Notes: generated from the letters alone by a model not told the origin. A DNA stretch of 11,267 nucleotides from Baffinella frigidus (GCA_026770585.1 MU646558.1:361679-372945), one strand, 5' to 3'. Numbered from the stretch's first letter, positions 7,401 to 10,604 are shown. Numbers and translations are program-made.

Positions 7401-7774
7401 GCGCCTGAGCAAGCGGGGAACTGCACGCAATCTCCTCACTTTCCGGAGAGGGAGGAGGCTCCGCGCAACTTGCGCCGAACAAATAGCAGACGCGGGGTCC
7501 CACAAACCGAGCGAAGGAGGGATCTCATGGTGGATTCGCCTCGAGCCACAGCGTAGGGCGCCCTGCGGGGGCTGCACTCAGGACTGCTGTCACATCTACC
7601 GCTGCAACCTGCATGGCAGGGTCGAGCCGGATTGCATCGCTCAGCGCAGCGGACTGTGTTTGGTCGCACCTCGTCGCCTTCCACGTAGCGCTGGTTGCGC
7701 TCATCTCCCTCCGCGAGGCGTGCGAGGCAGAGTACGGCCAGGGCCGCCACCCATATTGTACCACCCCGCCGCAT
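1375..7774 (-). CDS. TM9SF: TM9SF/nonaspanin (EMP70 family) gene, N-terminal six exons
   Basis: This is the overall span of a fragmented gene for a transmembrane-9-superfamily protein, a family of Golgi/endosomal nine-helix membrane proteins involved in sorting membrane cargo. Exons on the minus strand, 5' to 3', are 7670-7774, 7304-7384, 5769-5834, 3565-3677, 2025-2136 and 1375-1487. Joined in frame (junction phases 0, 0, 0, 2, 0) they give about 195 residues of the lumenal domain. Landmarks in order are a signal peptide, [78 protein letters not shown] and RF. About 14 residues usually found between GN and the KNLC segment are not accounted for, so a mini-exon may have been missed. The nine-helix domain is expected beyond position 1. 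Introns are packed with telomere-like arrays, elements and extra exon copies, so whether the gene still works cannot be judged from sequence alone. Confidence 0.75.
1497..1636. repeat. GGGTGTA heptamer array
   Basis: Near-perfect GGGTGTA/GGGTGTG heptamers, a variant of the TTTAGGG telomeric unit, lie between the complete exon 6 and its 5'-half copy. A second stretch of the same unit follows at about 1697-1752, then GGGGTTTG. Both sit in intron 5 on the minus strand. Confidence 0.9.
1637..1688 (-). pseudogene. TM9SF exon-6 copy F (5' half)
   Basis: A CCCCGGCAG acceptor (AG at 1690-1689) is followed by [16 protein letters not shown] on the minus strand. It then diverges at the GGCAAGGCCTCC point into intron-like sequence. 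This is the complementary half to copies A, B and D, with the break at the same place inside the exon. Confidence 0.8.
1782..1847 (-). pseudogene. TM9SF exon-5 copy (3' half)
   Basis: The minus strand encodes [20 protein letters not shown] then IQ, with donor CAG|GTATTT (GT at 1781-1780). The first half of the exon is missing and is replaced by degenerate ACCGTGA/ACCGTAA heptamers. F-to-S, Y-to-C and G-to-A changes relative to 2025-2136 suggest relaxed constraint, although its donor is better than that of the full exon. Confidence 0.8.
1848..2020. repeat. Degenerate heptamer tract with strand switch
   Basis: C-rich heptamers (ACCGTGA, ACCGTAA, ACCCTGA) run to about 1935 and are followed by G-rich TTTAGGG-like sequence near 1971-2016. 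A short unique stretch between them holds nothing recognisable. Confidence 0.7.
2025..2136 (-). CDS. TM9SF: TM9SF exon 5 (complete copy)
   Basis: This 112-bp exon has acceptor CACAG (AG at 2138-2137). One base completes the Met codon from exon 4, followed by 37 codons: [37 protein letters not shown]. The VGE motif and the YTHK..I.YN.DR.I pattern are standard in TM9SF lumenal domains. The donor is GAG|GTCAAC (GT at 2024-2023), weak beyond the GT. Phase 2 in and 0 out match the neighbouring exons. GC-rich third positions contrast with the surrounding heptamer introns. Confidence 0.87.
2138..2217. repeat. TTTGGGG/TTTCGGG heptamer tract
   Basis: Imperfect heptamers GGGGTTT, GGGTTTC and GGGGCTTA separate the full exon 5 from the next partial copy in intron 4. 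Confidence 0.8.
2218..2267 (-). pseudogene. TM9SF exon-5 copy (5' half, acceptor lost)
   Basis: The minus strand carries [11 protein letters not shown] and TGKTM with small changes. It then stops at CATCGTC, where heptamer sequence takes over. The AG that precedes the complete exon has become ATG, so this copy lacks a normal acceptor. Confidence 0.75.
2268..2376. repeat. TTTCGGG/TGTAGGG-like heptamer tract
   Basis: Degenerate G-rich heptamers lie between two partial exon-5 copies. No coding signal is seen. Confidence 0.7.
2377..2428 (-). pseudogene. TM9SF exon-5 copy (5' half, acceptor kept)
   Basis: TGCAG acceptor (AG at 2430-2429), then minus-strand [17 protein letters not shown], then an abrupt switch to CTAAACCCTACA. 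The break is at the same CATCGTCTTCC position as in the copy at 2218-2267. There is no GT donor at the break. Confidence 0.8.
2434..2503. repeat. Interstitial telomere-type array (TTTAGGG)10
   Basis: Ten consecutive heptamers, nine perfect TTTAGGG and one TTTAGGA (2483-2489). This is the plant/green-algal telomere unit. It sits inside an intron between exon copies, so it is interstitial and does not mark a chromosome end. Confidence 0.95.
2519..2542 (-). pseudogene. TM9SF exon-4 remnant (3' end)
   Basis: The minus strand reads EKLPTWAM, matching DELPMWAM at the end of exon 4. The following GT donor has mutated to GCCGTT. Only the last eight codons survive. Confidence 0.65.
2552..2726. repeat. 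35-bp higher-order repeat, five copies
   Basis: The unit begins ACCCTGAACC at 2552, 2587, 2622, 2657 and 2692, an exact 35-bp period. Each unit is five diverged heptamers of the CCCTAAA type (CCCTGAA, CCTCAAA twice, CACTCAA or CCCCAAC, CCCTACA). This is a higher-order array built from a telomere-like monomer. Confidence 0.9.
2757..2893. repeat. TTTCGGG/TTTTCGG array
   Basis: Tandem 6-7-bp units of TTTCGGG, TTTTCGG and TTATCGG, ending in TTTTTGG. It is another diverged form of the heptamer, in the G-rich-on-plus orientation, opposite to the preceding 35-bp array. Confidence 0.88.
2900..2964 (-). pseudogene. TM9SF exon-4 copy (3' part, in-frame stop)
   Basis: The minus strand reads KVAVQNHY, then TGA in place of the Trp codon, then [13 protein letters not shown] and donor GTGCAA. 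The stop and a P-to-R change in the DELP motif mark it as dead. The 5' part of the exon is absent and CCCTACA heptamers begin there. Confidence 0.85.
3024..3173. mobile_element. MITE-like element B, 50-bp perfect inverted ends
   Basis: A 150-bp element with TTATCTCAG ends. The first 50 bases and last 50 bases are perfect reverse complements, and pairing continues imperfectly to an inner CAACTTA/TAAGTTG. It is flanked by AACC at 3020-3023 and 3174-3177, a likely 4-bp target duplication, and is inserted in a CCCTACA heptamer tract. There is no coding capacity. Perfect arms suggest recent insertion or strong pairing of the transcript. Confidence 0.9.
3178..3290. repeat. CCCTACA/CCCTAAA heptamer tract, interrupted
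   Basis: C-rich heptamers flank a short unique stretch at about 3219-3262. This piece (CGACAACTCTTCCGTG...) resembles 3507-3552, which lies next to the complete exon 4, so exon-flanking intron was duplicated along with the exon. Confidence 0.7.
3294..3363 (-). pseudogene. TM9SF exon-4 copy (3' part, strong donor)
   Basis: The minus strand reads [18 protein letters not shown] then PMWAM, identical to exon 4 at the protein level. It is followed by donor GTAAGA (GT at 3293-3292), a better donor than the full exon's GTACGC. The 5' part of the exon is replaced by heptamers, so no matched acceptor is present. Confidence 0.85.
3364..3495. repeat. CCCTACA heptamer array
   Basis: Near-perfect ACACCCT/CCCTACA heptamers, densest at 3449-3489, separate the partial and complete copies of exon 4. 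This is the reverse-strand counterpart of the GGGTGTA array at 1497-1636. Confidence 0.9.
3565..3677 (-). CDS. TM9SF: TM9SF exon 4 (complete copy)
   Basis: This 113-bp exon starts after TCCCTCTGGCAG (AG at 3679-3678) and ends before donor GTACGC (GT at 3564-3563). It encodes [19 protein letters not shown], then [18 protein letters not shown] plus AT of a Met codon. The pattern C....(12)FK.A....YWF....LD.LP.W is a hallmark of TM9SF lumenal domains, where it is followed by VGE, which exon 5 supplies. Phase 0 in and 2 out fit both neighbours. Confidence 0.87.
3725..3788. repeat. 32-bp tandem duplication
   Basis: Two adjacent 32-bp units starting TGTAAAGTCACTCCGG (3725-3756 and 3757-3788) differ only in the last bases. 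They lie in intron 3, upstream of exon 4 in the sense of the gene. No coding meaning was recognised. Confidence 0.9.
3789..4048. other. Intron 3 segment without recognised gene
   Basis: Contains a short G-rich heptamer tract (about 3812-3895) and an A/T-richer unique stretch. ATTCTGTTTTCAAGGGTCGGGA at 3919-3940 resembles the sequence flanking the next element (4040-4050 joined to 4262-4273), so it is a rough unoccupied-site relative. A weak inverted pair, AAGTAC..TTGT and ACAATGTACTT, lies at 3952-4015. Confidence 0.5.
4051..4261. mobile_element. MITE-like element D, copy 1 (CCACTCGAGGC ends)
   Basis: A 211-bp element with CCACTCGAGGCT ends. Inverted arms include GTGGGACTATTTTAAA-type and TAAAATAGTC sequence, and an inner palindrome (CACGTAGCTCAAGTT..AACTTGAGATACGTG) lies near 4126-4157. 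TA flanks both sides (4049-4050, 4262-4263), a likely target duplication. A second, inverted, highly similar copy is at 4868-5075. It is non-coding. Confidence 0.85.
4333..4395. repeat. GGGTTAA heptamer array
   Basis: One GGGTTTA, seven perfect GGGTTAA and one AGGTTAA in exact 7-bp register. This is a homogeneous telomere-variant block in intron 3. Confidence 0.95.
4425..4836. repeat. Mixed telomere-variant heptamer tract
   Basis: Long degenerate G-rich tract of GGGTTTA, GGGTTCA, GGGATTA, TTTTGGG and a short GGGTTA hexamer run (4753-4785). Nothing coding is recognised. It ends next to the broken exon-3 copy. Confidence 0.85.
4839..5109 (-). pseudogene. TM9SF exon-3 copy split by a transposon
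   Basis: The 5' part on the minus strand (5109 down to 5076) has a TTAG acceptor and MVTRWAGL, with a small deletion that breaks the frame before it. The 3' part (4867 down to 4839) has GEALEGNSL and donor GTACAC. Between them sits element D copy 2 (4868-5075), flanked by GA on both sides. Uninterrupted relatives at 5769-5834 and in the 217-bp repeats show the exon join without the insert. Confidence 0.85.
4868..5075. mobile_element. MITE-like element D, copy 2, inside an exon copy
   Basis: A 208-bp element that is the reverse orientation of 4051-4261 with few differences (for example the inner palindrome reads CACGTATCTCAAGTT here). Ends are CCGCTCGAGGCT and AGCCTCGAGTGG. The flanking GA at 4866-4867 and 5076-5077 looks like a 2-bp target duplication, since uninterrupted exon copies have a single CCCCGAGCCCC at this place. 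Confidence 0.9.
5198..5337. mobile_element. MITE-like element C with clear empty site
   Basis: A 140-bp element. The left end TAATCTCCATACAAGTATTA pairs with the right end (5318-5337), and arms continue through GCTTTTGGC and CAACGAAAATTACTACAC. It is flanked by AAAC at 5194-5197 and 5338-5341. The repeat at 5527-5580 has CTGCTAAACACGACCCCTG with a single AAAC and no insert, confirming the boundaries and a 4-bp target duplication. Confidence 0.92.
5396..5530. mobile_element. Inverted-repeat element E
   Basis: A 135-bp element whose arms pair around GAAATTGGAGCCATTTTGTC and its reverse complement (left about 5422-5447, right about 5480-5505), with outer TTGGCC/GGCCAA. No clean target duplication is seen, so the exact ends are uncertain. 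An ORF through it is a by-product. Confidence 0.75.
5527..5580. repeat. Direct repeat of 5185-5197 plus 5342-5385
   Basis: CCAACTGCTAAACACGACC onward to TATTTGCTG repeats the sequence flanking element C. This is the uninterrupted member. Weaker relatives starting ACCCCTGA at 5114 and 5165 suggest an old tandem array of about 50 bp. Confidence 0.8.
5583..5766. repeat. GGGTTCA/GGGTTTA heptamer tract
   Basis: Heptamers alternate between GGGTTCA and GGGTTTA in near-constant 7-bp register, immediately downstream (gene sense) of exon 3, so the array begins essentially at the splice donor. Confidence 0.9.
5769..5834 (-). CDS. TM9SF: TM9SF exon 3 (best uninterrupted copy)
   Basis: This 66-bp exon has acceptor AATGCTTAG (AG at 5836-5835) and encodes [20 protein letters not shown] then SL. 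The donor is GTACAC (GT at 5768-5767). The W.GLGE.L.GN.L motif follows the LPFC segment in TM9SF proteins, and exon 2 ends exactly with LPFCK. Phase 0 on both sides keeps the frame. Which of the several exon-3 copies is actually spliced cannot be decided from sequence. Relatives in the 217-bp repeats carry one extra base and read GGKLALDLS instead. Confidence 0.75.
5850..5905. repeat. Short heptamer tract upstream of exon 3
   Basis: GGTTTAGGGTTTAGGGTTCA and related units lie in intron 2. The following stretch to 6118 is unique, with a palindromic TGTACAATTACT..TGTACA near 6052-6079 and no recognised gene. Confidence 0.75.
6121..6162 (-). pseudogene. TM9SF exon-3 copy with seven-codon deletion
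   Basis: The minus strand reads [14 protein letters not shown]. This matches exon 3 with the TRWAGLG-sized block removed in frame. No clear donor follows. Confidence 0.65.
6279..6345 (-). pseudogene. TM9SF exon-3 copy in repeat unit 1
   Basis: TCCTAG acceptor, then minus-strand [19 protein letters not shown], then KLALDLS and a stop. Open across the conserved part. One inserted C after GCGCT changes the frame of the last codons relative to 5769-5834, and the expected GTACAC donor is absent. Confidence 0.7.
6496..6562 (-). pseudogene. TM9SF exon-3 copy in repeat unit 2
   Basis: TCCTAG acceptor, then [19 protein letters not shown] on the minus strand. It is almost identical to unit 1, and synonymous change (GAG to GAA) is visible. 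It could serve as an alternative exon 3 if a donor can be used downstream. Confidence 0.7.
6713..6779 (-). pseudogene. TM9SF exon-3 copy in repeat unit 3
   Basis: ACTCAG acceptor, then [19 protein letters not shown] on the minus strand. It is the copy nearest to exon 2 and has the most conventional acceptor of the set, so it is an alternative candidate for the exon really used. Its 3' end reads KIALDLS and then a stop without an obvious donor. Confidence 0.7.
6795..7165. repeat. Telomere-variant block with GGGGTTT array
   Basis: Heptamers of several kinds; 6915-7014 is nearly pure GGGGTTT/TTTGGGG (about fourteen units), flanked by GGGTTCA and GGGTTTA. The G-rich strand has closely spaced G4 tracts, able in principle to fold into quadruplexes. 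It lies in intron 2. Confidence 0.92.
7304..7384 (-). CDS. TM9SF: TM9SF exon 2
   Basis: This 81-bp exon has acceptor GGCCGCAG (AG at 7386-7385) and encodes [18 protein letters not shown] then PYYMLPFCK. The donor is AAG|GTTTTT (GT at 7303-7302). V.L..NKVGP..NP.ETY.YY.LPFC is the most diagnostic N-terminal signature of the TM9SF family. Phase 0 on both sides. Unlike exons 3-6, no extra copies of this exon were seen in the window. Confidence 0.93.
7670..7774 (-). CDS. TM9SF: TM9SF exon 1 with signal peptide
   Basis: The start ATG at 7774-7772 sits in GGGAAAATGC. 35 codons: [35 protein letters not shown]. Two Arg then a hydrophobic stretch and AEG form a typical secretory signal peptide with probable cleavage near AEG/DE, as expected for TM9SF proteins. 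The ending RY..GDE joins V.LW..NKVGP of exon 2 as in the family. Donor GAG|GTGCGA (GT at 7669-7668). A longer upstream reading frame exists but lacks family similarity, so the start before the signal peptide was chosen. Confidence 0.87.
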
Positions 7775-7904
7775 TTTCCCTGCGCTTCCGCCCTGCCGAG
7801 GCACCGCAGCGCTCTCGCGACCACTTTTGACGTCAAAGTTGCTGGAGCTCAGAGCACAGGGGCGGCACGCATTCACGCGTGGTAGTCGGTCACAACAGAA
7901 CGCA
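7775..7904. promoter_or_regulatory. Candidate bidirectional promoter with TGACGTCA
   Basis: GC-rich interval between the TM9SF start codon (minus) and the candidate TRM8 start (plus). It contains TGACGTCA at 7828-7835, the palindromic ACGT-core site bound by bZIP factors, within TTGACGTCAA, and TCTCGCGA at 7813-7820. No TATA box was noticed. That the sites are used is inference. Confidence 0.4.
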
Positions 7905-7944
7905 ATGGCAAACTTCCACGCGAGCTCGTCGCGCCACTTCACAG
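7905..7944 (+). CDS. TRM8: Candidate first exon of TRM8/METTL1
   Basis: ATGGCAAACTTCCACGC starts a 40-nt segment encoding MANFHASSSRHFT plus one base, ending ACAG|GTCCCG. The leftover G plus TG at the start of 8391-8498 gives Val and keeps the frame. The match of phase is the only support; Trm8 N-termini are not conserved, and other start exons are possible, for example an ATG at 8264. Confidence 0.3.
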
Positions 7945-8390
7945 GTCCCGCGCCCGCCCGCCCCGCGGGAGGCGTCTCCTCTCGCTGCACCTCCAGGATT
8001 TCGCGCGCTGTTTCGCACTCCTCAGCTGCGCGTGCTGCTCCCTGGCTCACCCTATCCCACAGCTATAGGCCGTGGAGCCCTGGTCCAGACGTTGTGCGAA
8101 GCGTACCTCCCCGCCCCCCGCCATCCTCCGTTCTCCCACGCGTGTGCGCTCAACCCGCCGGCTGCGGCGCCGCCAGACTCCGCAGCACGAAAGCGAGGCA
8201 CGCGAACAGAAGGGATCCTGCGAGCCTCGGACCGAACCCCTAACTTGAGCATTTGGAGAAAGGATGCAAGGAACTTTCGCCCATCCCTGGGTGTGAGCTT
8301 TCACGAGGCCGTGCTTTCTGGTCAATCAACGCTCTCCATTCCTAATCCTTCATCCCTAAACCACTAAATCTCGCACCCCAACCCCCGCAG

Positions 8391-8498
8391 TGGAGGAGGA
8401 GGCGGGGGATGACAGCGGCACGCTCCGCAAGCGCAAGTTCCGCTCGCGCGCGCACGCCAACCCCTTGGCTGACCCCCAGTTCGAGTACCCCGTCGATC
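8391..8498 (+). CDS. TRM8: tRNA (guanine-N7-)-methyltransferase (METTL1/Trm8), N-terminal exon
   Basis: Acceptor AACCCCCGCAG, then frame (x)TG GAG GAG. It encodes EEEAGDDSGTLRKRKFRSRA, then HANPLADPQFEYPVD plus one base. Donor GTAAAC (GT at 8499-8500). KR...R.RAH.NP..D....YP is the conserved entry motif of eukaryotic METTL1/Trm8, which makes m7G46 in tRNA as the catalytic partner of WDR4/Trm82. The C left at the end joins CG of 9764-9858 to give the Pro seen before the DW motif. High GC contrasts with the surrounding heptamers. Confidence 0.88.
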
Positions 8499-8506
8499 GT
8501 AAACCC

Positions 8507-8640
8507 CACACCCCAGGGTACTGTTTTAGGTTTGGGTCTTGGGGCAGCTCTAAGGTTTAGGGTTTGGAGCTGGGGGTTAGTTAGGGTTTGGAGTTGAGGG
8601 GTTGGGGACGAGGGTTGAGGGTTGAGAGTTTTGGTCGCTG
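8507..8640. repeat. Degenerate G-rich heptamers in TRM8 intron
   Basis: TTTAGGG/GGGTTGA-like units begin soon after the donor of the TRM8 exon, the same arrangement as in the TM9SF introns. Confidence 0.75.
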
Positions 8641-8653
8641 TCCACACCCTACA

Positions 8654-8693
8654 CTTCTTCTTCTTTTTTCTTTTCTTTTTCTTCTTCTTCTTT
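8654..8693. repeat. Polypyrimidine mirror repeat
   Basis: CTT triplets flank a central T-rich core (CTTCTTCTTC, then TTTTTTCTTTTCTTTTT, then CTTCTTCTTC), a near mirror-symmetric all-pyrimidine run on the plus strand. Such tracts can adopt triplex (H-DNA) structure; a lysine-rich frame on the other strand is an artefact. Confidence 0.85.
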
Positions 8694-8699
8694 GTCACT

Positions 8700-8803
8700 C
8701 TCAACCCTAACCCTCTACCCTCATCCCTCAATCCATAAACCCTCAACCCTAATCCCTAAACCCTGAACCCTAAACCCCAAACCCTAATCCCTAATCCCCG
8801 CCC
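8700..8803. repeat. C-rich heptamers (CCCTAAA/CCCTGAA)
   Basis: Opposite orientation to the tract at 8507-8640, with the polypyrimidine run at the switch point. Confidence 0.85.
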
Positions 8804-8841
8804 GGCTCATGCAACAGCTGAACATGCAATTTCGTATGCCA

Positions 8842-8975
8842 CCCTGGAGGGAACTCTGAAGCAAATTGGACCTTTTCTTGGGCAGATTTTCAAGGGGATG
8901 TACTGGAATCGCAGTACATCCCCTTGAAAATCTGCCCAAGAAAAGGTCCAATTTGCTTCAGAGTTCCCTCCAGGG
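8842..8975. mobile_element. 134-bp hairpin element with perfect 63-bp arms
   Basis: 8842-8904 and 8913-8975 are exact reverse complements by eye, with an 8-base spacer GGAATCGC. Ends are CCCTGGAGGG and CCCTCCAGGG. No target duplication is evident. It lies within the TRM8 intron, so a transcript would fold into a long perfect duplex. It is non-coding. Confidence 0.92.
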
Positions 8976-9001
8976 CGGATGAGAACTGAACTGATTTCAG
9001 G

Positions 9002-9226
9002 GTGGATGAACTTATTTTGGGAATCGATCTTAGGGTTGAGGAATTCGATGCGGTTTTCGCCAGCTTGGATAAGTTGTCTTCCCGCGTCGCGCTGCGACGC
9101 CCACTTGAGGCTTGCGCAGGTTATTTCCTCATCAGGCTCGCACAGGTTATTTCCTCATGCAGGAGAGCCAGCGCGAGCCTGCCACTAGCGAAATGGCAAC
9201 TTACTGCCGAGGATCAGCTTTGTTGA
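9002..9226 (+). other. Unassigned coding-like frame with LILGIDLR motif
   Basis: After a GATTTCAG possible acceptor, an open frame reads VDELILGIDLRVEEFDAVFA and on to a stop at 9224-9226. LILG..(D/E).RV resembles the segment of METTL1/Trm8 that follows the SAM-binding loop. However, it lies upstream of the exon at 9764-9858 and so is out of order, and the downstream residues do not match. It may be a displaced fragment or chance. A 26/27-bp tandem duplication (GCAGGTTATTTCCTCAT core, 9111-9163) lies inside it. Confidence 0.3.
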
Positions 9227-9257
9227 CTTAAGGTAAAAGATCCTGGCTGGCAGTGCA

Positions 9258-9422
9258 CTAGCCCTTGGAAGTGGCTCAAACAGTGGTCTGGAACATTTTC
9301 CGTGCACCTTGACGGACACCCCAGATCTGGGGTGTCTGCGACAAAAGTCGACACATTTTGTACCAAAAATCAACGTTTGAAAAATAGTTTCAGAGCACTA
9401 TTTGAGCAACCTCGGAGGGCTG
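9258..9422. mobile_element. Old inverted-repeat element with central palindrome
   Basis: 9258-9294 and 9387-9422 pair with roughly one mismatch in five (core GCTCAAA.AGTG.TCTG.AAC). At 9315-9336 sits a perfect 22-bp palindrome centred on AGATCT (CACCCCAGATCTGGGGTG plus two bases each side). No coding capacity and no clear target duplication. Confidence 0.6.
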
Positions 9423-9630
9423 GTTGGGTTCCGACATCCCGATGGAGATGCTCGGTTCCGAGCTCGTCGCCACCGAGCAACTTGCCGAGGCCCCCGCACC
9501 GAGCGTCGACCAGAACGTGCCCTCGGGCAGAACGTGCCCTCGGAGGGCTGGTTGGCGGCCACGGGTATTCCACTTTTGGCGAATCGCGGCGGAAGTGATT
9601 TCTCTCCCCAAAGTGGACGATCCGTGGCAC
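9412..9630 (+). pseudogene. Coding-like fragment, unrecognised, broken by 17-bp duplication
   Basis: A GC-rich frame reads SEGWLGSDIPMEMLGSELVA, TEQLAEAPAPSVDQNVPS. Then CAGAACGTGCCCTCGG is repeated (9511-9526, 9528-9543) with a 17-bp period, which shifts the frame. After it, the former frame resumes as EGWLAATGIPLLANRG. PSEGWL occurs at both ends. The family is not recognised; acidic, proline-containing composition and codon use suggest an exon remnant. Confidence 0.4.
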
Positions 9631-9763
9631 AAATAACAGGAACGAATCTTGTCTTTTCGATGAACCCCAGGCTTGTGCGAGGCTCGCCCCAGCTGGCGAC
9701 CCTAAAACCACTTCAGGTCGGTTTACACGAAATTGGATATTCACAGTGGTGCGGGGCGTGCAG

Positions 9764-9858
9764 CGGCGAGCGTGGACTGGACGGCGTGCTACCCCGCGCT
9801 GTGCGACGCGGCCACGGGGGTCCTCCCGAAACCCGTCGACTTCGCTGACGTCGGGTGC
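9764..9858 (+). CDS. TRM8: METTL1/Trm8 exon with DW..YP and FADVGC
   Basis: Acceptor GGCGTGCAG (AG at 9762-9763). With the C carried from 8498, the frame begins P-ASVDWTACYPALCDAATG, then VLPKPVDFADVGC. Donor GTCTCG (GT at 9859-9860). P..xDW...YP and VDFADVGC (start of the SAM-binding motif I, normally followed by G.GG) are conserved in METTL1/Trm8. The junction phase agrees with 8391-8498. The following motif (GxGGLL) was not found before the window ends. Confidence 0.87.
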
Positions 9859-10013
9859 GTCTCGCTAAACACCCGTGCGGACCGTCTGTAGTAAATTACC
9901 GAATGCAGTGGTAAACTGCAGTAGTAAATTGTATCCCGCTCCGGGATTCGTGACAGGAAGGCAGTCGTGACTGGTCAGCAGGTAGTGAAGATCGTGTTCT
10001 CGCAGTAAAGATC
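9859..10013. other. Spacer between TRM8 exon 3 and its copy
   Basis: Holds two related segments with GTAGTAAATT (9889, 9924) around a small hairpin TGCAGT/ACTGCA (9904-9920). Otherwise nothing recognised. Confidence 0.5.
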
Positions 10014-10138
10014 CCGCGCTGTGCGACGCGTCCACGGGGACCCTCCCGAAACCCGGGTTCCTACGAATTGCCTACCGTACGGACCTAGGTCTTATCGCTT
10101 AGGGGTTATTCAAAATATGACTTTGCTCACGTCGGGTG
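10014..10138 (+). pseudogene. Second copy of TRM8 exon 3, interrupted
   Basis: PALCDASTGTLPKP is encoded at about 10012-10055. An insertion of about 62 bp follows, then DFAHVGC at about 10118-10138 and a GT. Alignment to 9790-9858 places the insert between CCCG and TGACTT. The upstream part (PASVDWTACY) is missing. It is a duplicated and disabled exon. Confidence 0.85.
10056..10117. mobile_element. Short insertion sequence, also present inverted at 24-80
   Basis: The sequence from GGTTCCTACGAATTGCC to TTATTCAAAAT splits the duplicated TRM8 exon. A reverse-complement copy lies about 10 kb away at 24-80. There are no obvious long inverted ends and no coding capacity, so the mechanism is unknown. 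Confidence 0.7.
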
Positions 10139-10163
10139 CGTGTTGCCACGCCCGAACAAACCT

Positions 10164-10291
10164 GGAATACATTTGTAAAGCGGCTCTTGCGGTACAAATA
10201 ATAAAATCCACTACTTTAAAATGTCAAAATAGCCCCATTTCCGTCCACTTGAAATTTATACCAGAAAACAGCCGCTTTACAAATCTATTCC
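10164..10291. mobile_element. Inverted-repeat element F
   Basis: GGAATACATTTGTAAAGCGG plus CT (10164-10185) pairs with 10270-10291, one mismatch in 22. The roughly 84-bp interior is unique. No target duplication is clear. The ORF across it is not considered real. Confidence 0.8.
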
Positions 10292-10378
10292 TAGGGACCC
10301 CTGCTATAAAGTCACGCAAGTGTTCTCTCTCCCTGCGCTGGACGGACCCCTTCTTCTGCGTTTCTGGCTGCGCGCGCT

Positions 10379-10428
10379 TTTTGCGTGCCGGTTTCACGAG
10401 ACCGGTCTCGTGAGACCGGCACGCAAAA
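10379..10428. repeat. 50-bp near-perfect palindrome without spacer
   Basis: Arms 10379-10403 and 10404-10428 (TTTTGCGTGCCGGTTTCACG...) differ at one position and meet at ACCGGT. The core CGAGACCGGTCTCG recurs in pieces (GAGACCGG, CCGGTCTC) across 10463-11050. Confidence 0.9.
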
Positions 10429-10462
10429 GGGTCGGTTTACACGAAATTGCATATTCACTGTG
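10429..10462. repeat. 34-bp direct repeat of 9715-9748
   Basis: GGTCGGTTTACACGAAATTG followed by a TATTCAC segment matches 9715-9748 with three differences. The first copy ends 15 bp before the TRM8 exon at 9764, so it is intron sequence duplicated downstream. Confidence 0.85.
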
Positions 10463-10604
10463 AGTCTCTCGTGAGACCGGCGCTCTTCGTTTTCTTTCTT
10501 CTTTATTACTCTTGGTGCAGGTCCTACATGAGGCCCTTGAGCGTTGAGTTGAGTGATACAAAAGTCTATGAGCCTTAAGAAACGGGCCCACCTCGGAAAC
10601 GTGA

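Noticed and set aside
7436-8050. 204-codon minus-strand frame as one gene
   Set aside because: Only the part from MRRGGTIW to GDE matches the TM9SF N-terminus; the rest reads through 5' flank and intron 1.
7327-8243. Several plus-strand frames over the GC-rich region
   Set aside because: They are antisense shadows of TM9SF exons 1 and 2 in GC-rich DNA and show no family similarity, apart from the short candidate TRM8 start exon.
8342-8746. Lysine-rich minus-strand frame
   Set aside because: The lysines come from the polypyrimidine tract, and the frame runs antisense through the TRM8 exon.
10021-10413. 130-codon plus-strand frame
   Set aside because: It runs in a different frame from the TRM8 exon copy and passes through the 62-bp insert and element F.
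9714-10462. Direct repeats 9715-9748 and 10429-10462 as ends of one transposon enclosing TRM8 exon copies
   Set aside because: There are no inverted or long terminal features, and the first copy looks like plain intron next to the exon; duplication of intron sequence is simpler.
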